Source: Streptomyces sp. NRRL F-5135 (lineage in GTDB: Bacteria > Actinomycetota > Actinomycetes > Streptomycetales > Streptomycetaceae). Taken from it: DNA of 64,000 bases. Below the pieces are notes generated by a model. That model was given only the letters and a program-made list of their open reading frames with translations, was not told the DNA's origin and did not search any database. The DNA lies in NCBI RefSeq assembly GCF_000719775.1, contig NZ_JOHR01000005.1, positions 310,001 through 374,000 on the forward strand. The letters run 5' to 3'. The position numbers were made by a program, and so were the translations under genes. Positions 61,794 through 64,000 of the stretch are shown one piece after another (the first letter of the stretch is position 1; each line of letters opens with the position of its first letter).

Positions 61794-62468
61794 ATGAATC
61801 TCCGCGTCTCCGGGCTCGTCGCCGCGGTGGTGTGCACCGCGCTGCTGCCGCTCGCGGCCACTGCCGGGCCCCTCCCCGGCGGCGGTGCCGGATTGGAGGC
61901 CGCTACGGGGACGGGCGTCGGCGTCGGCGCGAGAACCGGAATCGAGCCCGGAGCCGGCTCCCACCCCGTAATCGCCTCGTCAGTGTCCGGAATTGAGGGG
62001 GCCGAGCCCGTCGACACCGCGCTGACCGTCCGGGAGGCCGTCGACGCCGTGGTGCCCACGGCCGAGCGCTGTGGGCCCGAAATCGCTTCTCCGGACGGGA
62101 TCGAGGCGCAGACCTGTGTCCTGACCGACGGGCGCGAGACCTGGGCGCGCGTCTACTACCGCAACGCCACGGGCGGTGAACTGCGCGCCGTTCTGAGCCT
62201 GATGGGCCCACGGGGACGGACCGTGCAGACGTCCTGCGCCGCTGACGCGACCGGCGAACCCGCCGTGTGCGAGACGCCGCGTGAGAGGCCGGGGACTCCG
62301 CGCGGGACGTCGGGCCGGGACGGGGACGGCATGCGCGGGCGTGGGCGGGAGGCGGAGCGCCACACGGCGATGGCGGAGTTCGCGGCTACCGCGAAAAGTG
62401 GGAACGGCGATGGGGAGACCGGTCCGTTGCTGCTGCGGGCCGGGAGTTCCGGGCCCTTGGAGGGGTGA
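61794..62468 (+). CDS. Secreted protein of unknown function, 224 aa
   Basis: A signal peptide MNLRVSGLVAAVVCTALLPLAATAGP is followed by a Gly/Ala/Val-rich segment, then a domain with two Cys pairs: AERCGPEIASPDGIEAQTCVLTDGRETWARVYYRNATGGELRAVLSLMGPRGRTVQTSCAADATGEPAVCE. The Cys positions suggest two disulfides outside the cell. The C-terminal ~70 residues are Gly/Arg-rich and probably disordered. ATG 61794 follows AGGTGGG. It lacks a cell-wall anchor. No family recognised. Confidence 0.75.
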   Translation: MNLRVSGLVAAVVCTALLPLAATAGPLPGGGAGLEAATGTGVGVGARTGIEPGAGSHPVIASSVSGIEGAEPVDTALTVREAVDAVVPTAERCGPEIASPDGIEAQTCVLTDGRETWARVYYRNATGGELRAVLSLMGPRGRTVQTSCAADATGEPAVCETPRERPGTPRGTSGRDGDGMRGRGREAERHTAMAEFAATAKSGNGDGETGPLLLRAGSSGPLEG

Positions 62469-62586
62469 GAGGGCTTCACGAGGTGACGTGCCCGCTCGCC
62501 GCTCGGGGGGCAACGATGCTTGGCCCACGGGCCGTTGGTGCGCGGAACAGGGGGTTCGTTCGCGACGGGCCCCGCAGACGCGGATG

Positions 62587-62624
62587 CCCGGTCGCTGGCG
62601 ACGGGGGATGCACCAGCGACCGGG
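62587..62624. terminator. Terminator between secreted protein and SEC-C gene
   Basis: CCCGGTCGCTGG (62587-62598) and CCAGCGACCGGG (62613-62624) are perfect reverse complements with a 14-base loop, followed by CTTCTT. It serves the rightward gene and may also stop the leftward one. Confidence 0.8.
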
Positions 62625-62799
62625 CTTCTTAGAACCGTAACAAGAGATCGGCGGTTCGCAAATTCGATCCAGTGAATTCGGACAAGGAATTACTCGCAGG
62701 TAGAGCAGGTGTGACAGGTGTCACCTTCTTTTCCGGAATCCCTCCGGACTTTCGGGAACCCTTCACAGCTCATTCCCGTCCGCGACGGTTTCGCGGCCC

Positions 62800-62843
62800 G
62801 GCATCCGTCCGGCATCCGTCCGGCATCCGTCCGGCATCCGTTG
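62800..62843. repeat. Four tandem 11-base repeats
   Basis: GGCATCCGTCC occurs at 62800, 62811 and 62822, and a variant GGCATCCGTTG at 62833, head to tail, downstream of the SEC-C gene stop. No spacers are present. Confidence 0.8.
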
Positions 62844-62891
62844 GGCACCTGTCGGCCCCGGCCGGGGCCTCCCCGGCCGGGGCCCGCCGCG

Positions 62892-63896
62892 TCAGCTGAG
62901 GGTCACCTGGCGGTTGGTCAGGCCGCCGCGGGCCCGGCGTTCCTCCGCGGTCAGCGGGGCCTCCACGGCGAGGGCCGCCGCGAGACGCTCGGCGAACTCC
63001 GCGGCGGGCTTCTCGCAGTCCTCCGCCCCCATCGTGCTCGGCAGGTCCCACACCGGGACCGTGAGCCCGTGTGCCCGGAAGGAGCCCACCAGCCGGGTCC
63101 CCTCACCGAGGCTCGACGTGCCGGCGGCGTGCAGCCGGGCGAGCGCGTCCAGCAGCTTCTCCTCGGGGTGCGGCATGACCCAGCGCAGGTGGTTCTTCTC
63201 CGGTGTCTCGCACCAGTAGGCGGCGTCCGTGCCGGCGAGCTTGGCGGTGGGGATCGCGGCGGCGTTGGCGCGCTCCAGGGAGGCGGTCACCTCGGGCGTG
63301 GCGTTCTCGGCGTCCGGCACCCAGAACTCGAAACCCGGGTGGACGACCGGCGTGAAGGCGGCCTCGGGGTCGAGCAGGTCCTGAAGGCGCGGACCGTCGG
63401 CCGCCACCCTCTGTGCCGCCACCGGATTGCCTGGCTCCGCCTCGAGCGCGCGCCGGAGGACATCGGCGAGATCGCGGCTCAGGTCACCGGACGAGGTGTC
63501 GTTCTGGAGAGCGAGCAGAACGGAGCCGTCGTCGCGGCGCAGCGCGGGCCAGGCCATCGGGAGAACCGTGGCGAGCGTCACGGACGGTACGCCCTCCGGA
63601 AGGCCGTCCTTGAGGGCCAGCTCGGCCGTCGCGGCGGGGACCAGCTCGCGCAGCGCGACCCAGTCGCACTCGCCTGCCAGGCCCTCGAACGGGCGCTGGA
63701 CCAGCTCGGTCACGGCGTGCGCGGCAGCGCGGCCGTGGCACGCCTTGTAACGACGGCCCGAGCCGCACGGACAGGGCTCACGCGCCCCGACCACCGGAAT
63801 CTCTCCGTCCGTGAGCTGGGCCCCTGAGGCGCTCGAGGCGGCCTTCGCGGTCCTCGGAGCCTTCGCGGACTTCGTCTGGGGACGCTTCTTCGCCAT
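62892..63896 (-). CDS. SEC-C motif protein (DUF5926-like), 334 aa
   Basis: The N-terminus is basic (MAKKRPQTKSAKAPRTAKA). A SEC-C zinc motif follows: PVVGAREPCPCGSGRRYKACHG, with the CxCxxxxxxxxCH ligands that in SecA contact SecB or ribosomes. The rest (~280 residues) is mixed alpha/beta with LALKDGLPEGVPSVTLATVLPMAWPALRRDDGSVLLALQND and MPHPEEKLLDALARLHAAG. The family function is unknown. ATG 63896 is the start; 104 bases remain to the window edge, with nothing visible. Confidence 0.82.
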   Translation of the reverse strand: MAKKRPQTKSAKAPRTAKAASSASGAQLTDGEIPVVGAREPCPCGSGRRYKACHGRAAAHAVTELVQRPFEGLAGECDWVALRELVPAATAELALKDGLPEGVPSVTLATVLPMAWPALRRDDGSVLLALQNDTSSGDLSRDLADVLRRALEAEPGNPVAAQRVAADGPRLQDLLDPEAAFTPVVHPGFEFWVPDAENATPEVTASLERANAAAIPTAKLAGTDAAYWCETPEKNHLRWVMPHPEEKLLDALARLHAAGTSSLGEGTRLVGSFRAHGLTVPVWDLPSTMGAEDCEKPAAEFAERLAAALAVEAPLTAEERRARGGLTNRQVTLS

Positions 63897-64000
63897 GGTG
63901 TGGCTTTCTCCCGTGAGCGGCGGTGCGGTGTCCGCCGAGCCTAGCGGCTCACCACGGCCGCCTGCCGAAAGGGAAACGTCCGGCCCGGCCCGCCTGCCCG

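Larger units (their letters stand above)
62469..62891. other. Gap with terminator and 11-base tandem repeats
   Basis: It contains the hairpin at 62587-62624 and the tandem repeat at 62800-62843. The AT-rich stretch 62635-62780 might carry regulatory sites, but I see no gene. TTCGCAAATTCGATCC at 62656 looks like a tRNA T-loop by chance only. Confidence 0.5.

Noticed and set aside
62640..62680. tRNA-like T-loop sequence
   Set aside because: No acceptor, D or anticodon arms can be folded around it.
27729..62843. CRISPR arrays
   Set aside because: The tandem repeats are short and lack spacers, and no cas genes are present.

Overview
The base composition (very GC-rich, with GTG and TTG starts and few TTA codons) and the gene content (ssgR-ssgA, WhiB-like protein, SpoIIE/HATPase regulators, F420-dependent oxidoreductase, DyP/Sco copper cluster) point to a Streptomyces chromosome. 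From memory, the gene order from ssgR to the SEC-C gene resembles the S. coelicolor SCO39xx block, near but not at oriC. Two perfect parS palindromes and clusters of DnaA boxes agree with an origin-proximal position. The species cannot be named from the sequence alone.

Region 1 (1 to about 17.9 kb) is the right part of an integrated temperate phage with an HK97-type head. A tyrosine integrase and a short HTH regulator read rightwards at its right edge. Facing them, a long leftward transcription unit runs through an XRE regulator, a small HTH protein, about a dozen small genes joined by ATGA/GTGA overlaps (including a WhiB-like protein), and then an envelope lipoprotein. It continues into an HNH-kinase fusion, small and large terminase, a small membrane protein, a portal fused to a MuF domain, a prohead protease and a major capsid protein cut by the window edge. 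Tail and lysis genes and the left attachment site lie outside.

Region 2 (17.9 to 29 kb) holds a cupin, a DUF5326 membrane protein, the sporulation pair ssgR (IclR type, with one TTA codon) and ssgA, a YibE/F membrane protein carrying a parS site, a TPP riboswitch with thiC, a metallophosphoesterase, a LacI-family regulator and a HisC-like aminotransferase.

Region 3 (29 to 38 kb) is the cytochrome bd oxidase operon cydA-cydB-cydDC under a perfect Rex operator. A second parS site sits in the first codons of cydDC. An orphan GAF histidine kinase follows.

Region 4 (38 to 49 kb) holds two Cof-type HAD hydrolases, an F420-dependent oxidoreductase, a four-gene ABC-2 exporter set, an unrecognised DNA-binding-like protein, serS and pheA. 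Short clusters of DnaA boxes lie before the ABC genes and between pheA and serS.

Region 5 (49 to 56 kb) is a leftward extracytoplasmic copper and haem-peroxidase cluster: DyP peroxidase, CopC-CopD fusion, PCu(A)C chaperone, Sco, YcnI and a membrane protein.

Region 6 (56 to 64 kb) holds an RsbW-like ATP-binding protein, an aminopeptidase P, a SpoIIE-type phosphatase, a primase/polymerase-like protein, a secreted protein and a SEC-C protein, separated by fairly long gaps with hairpins and short tandem repeats.
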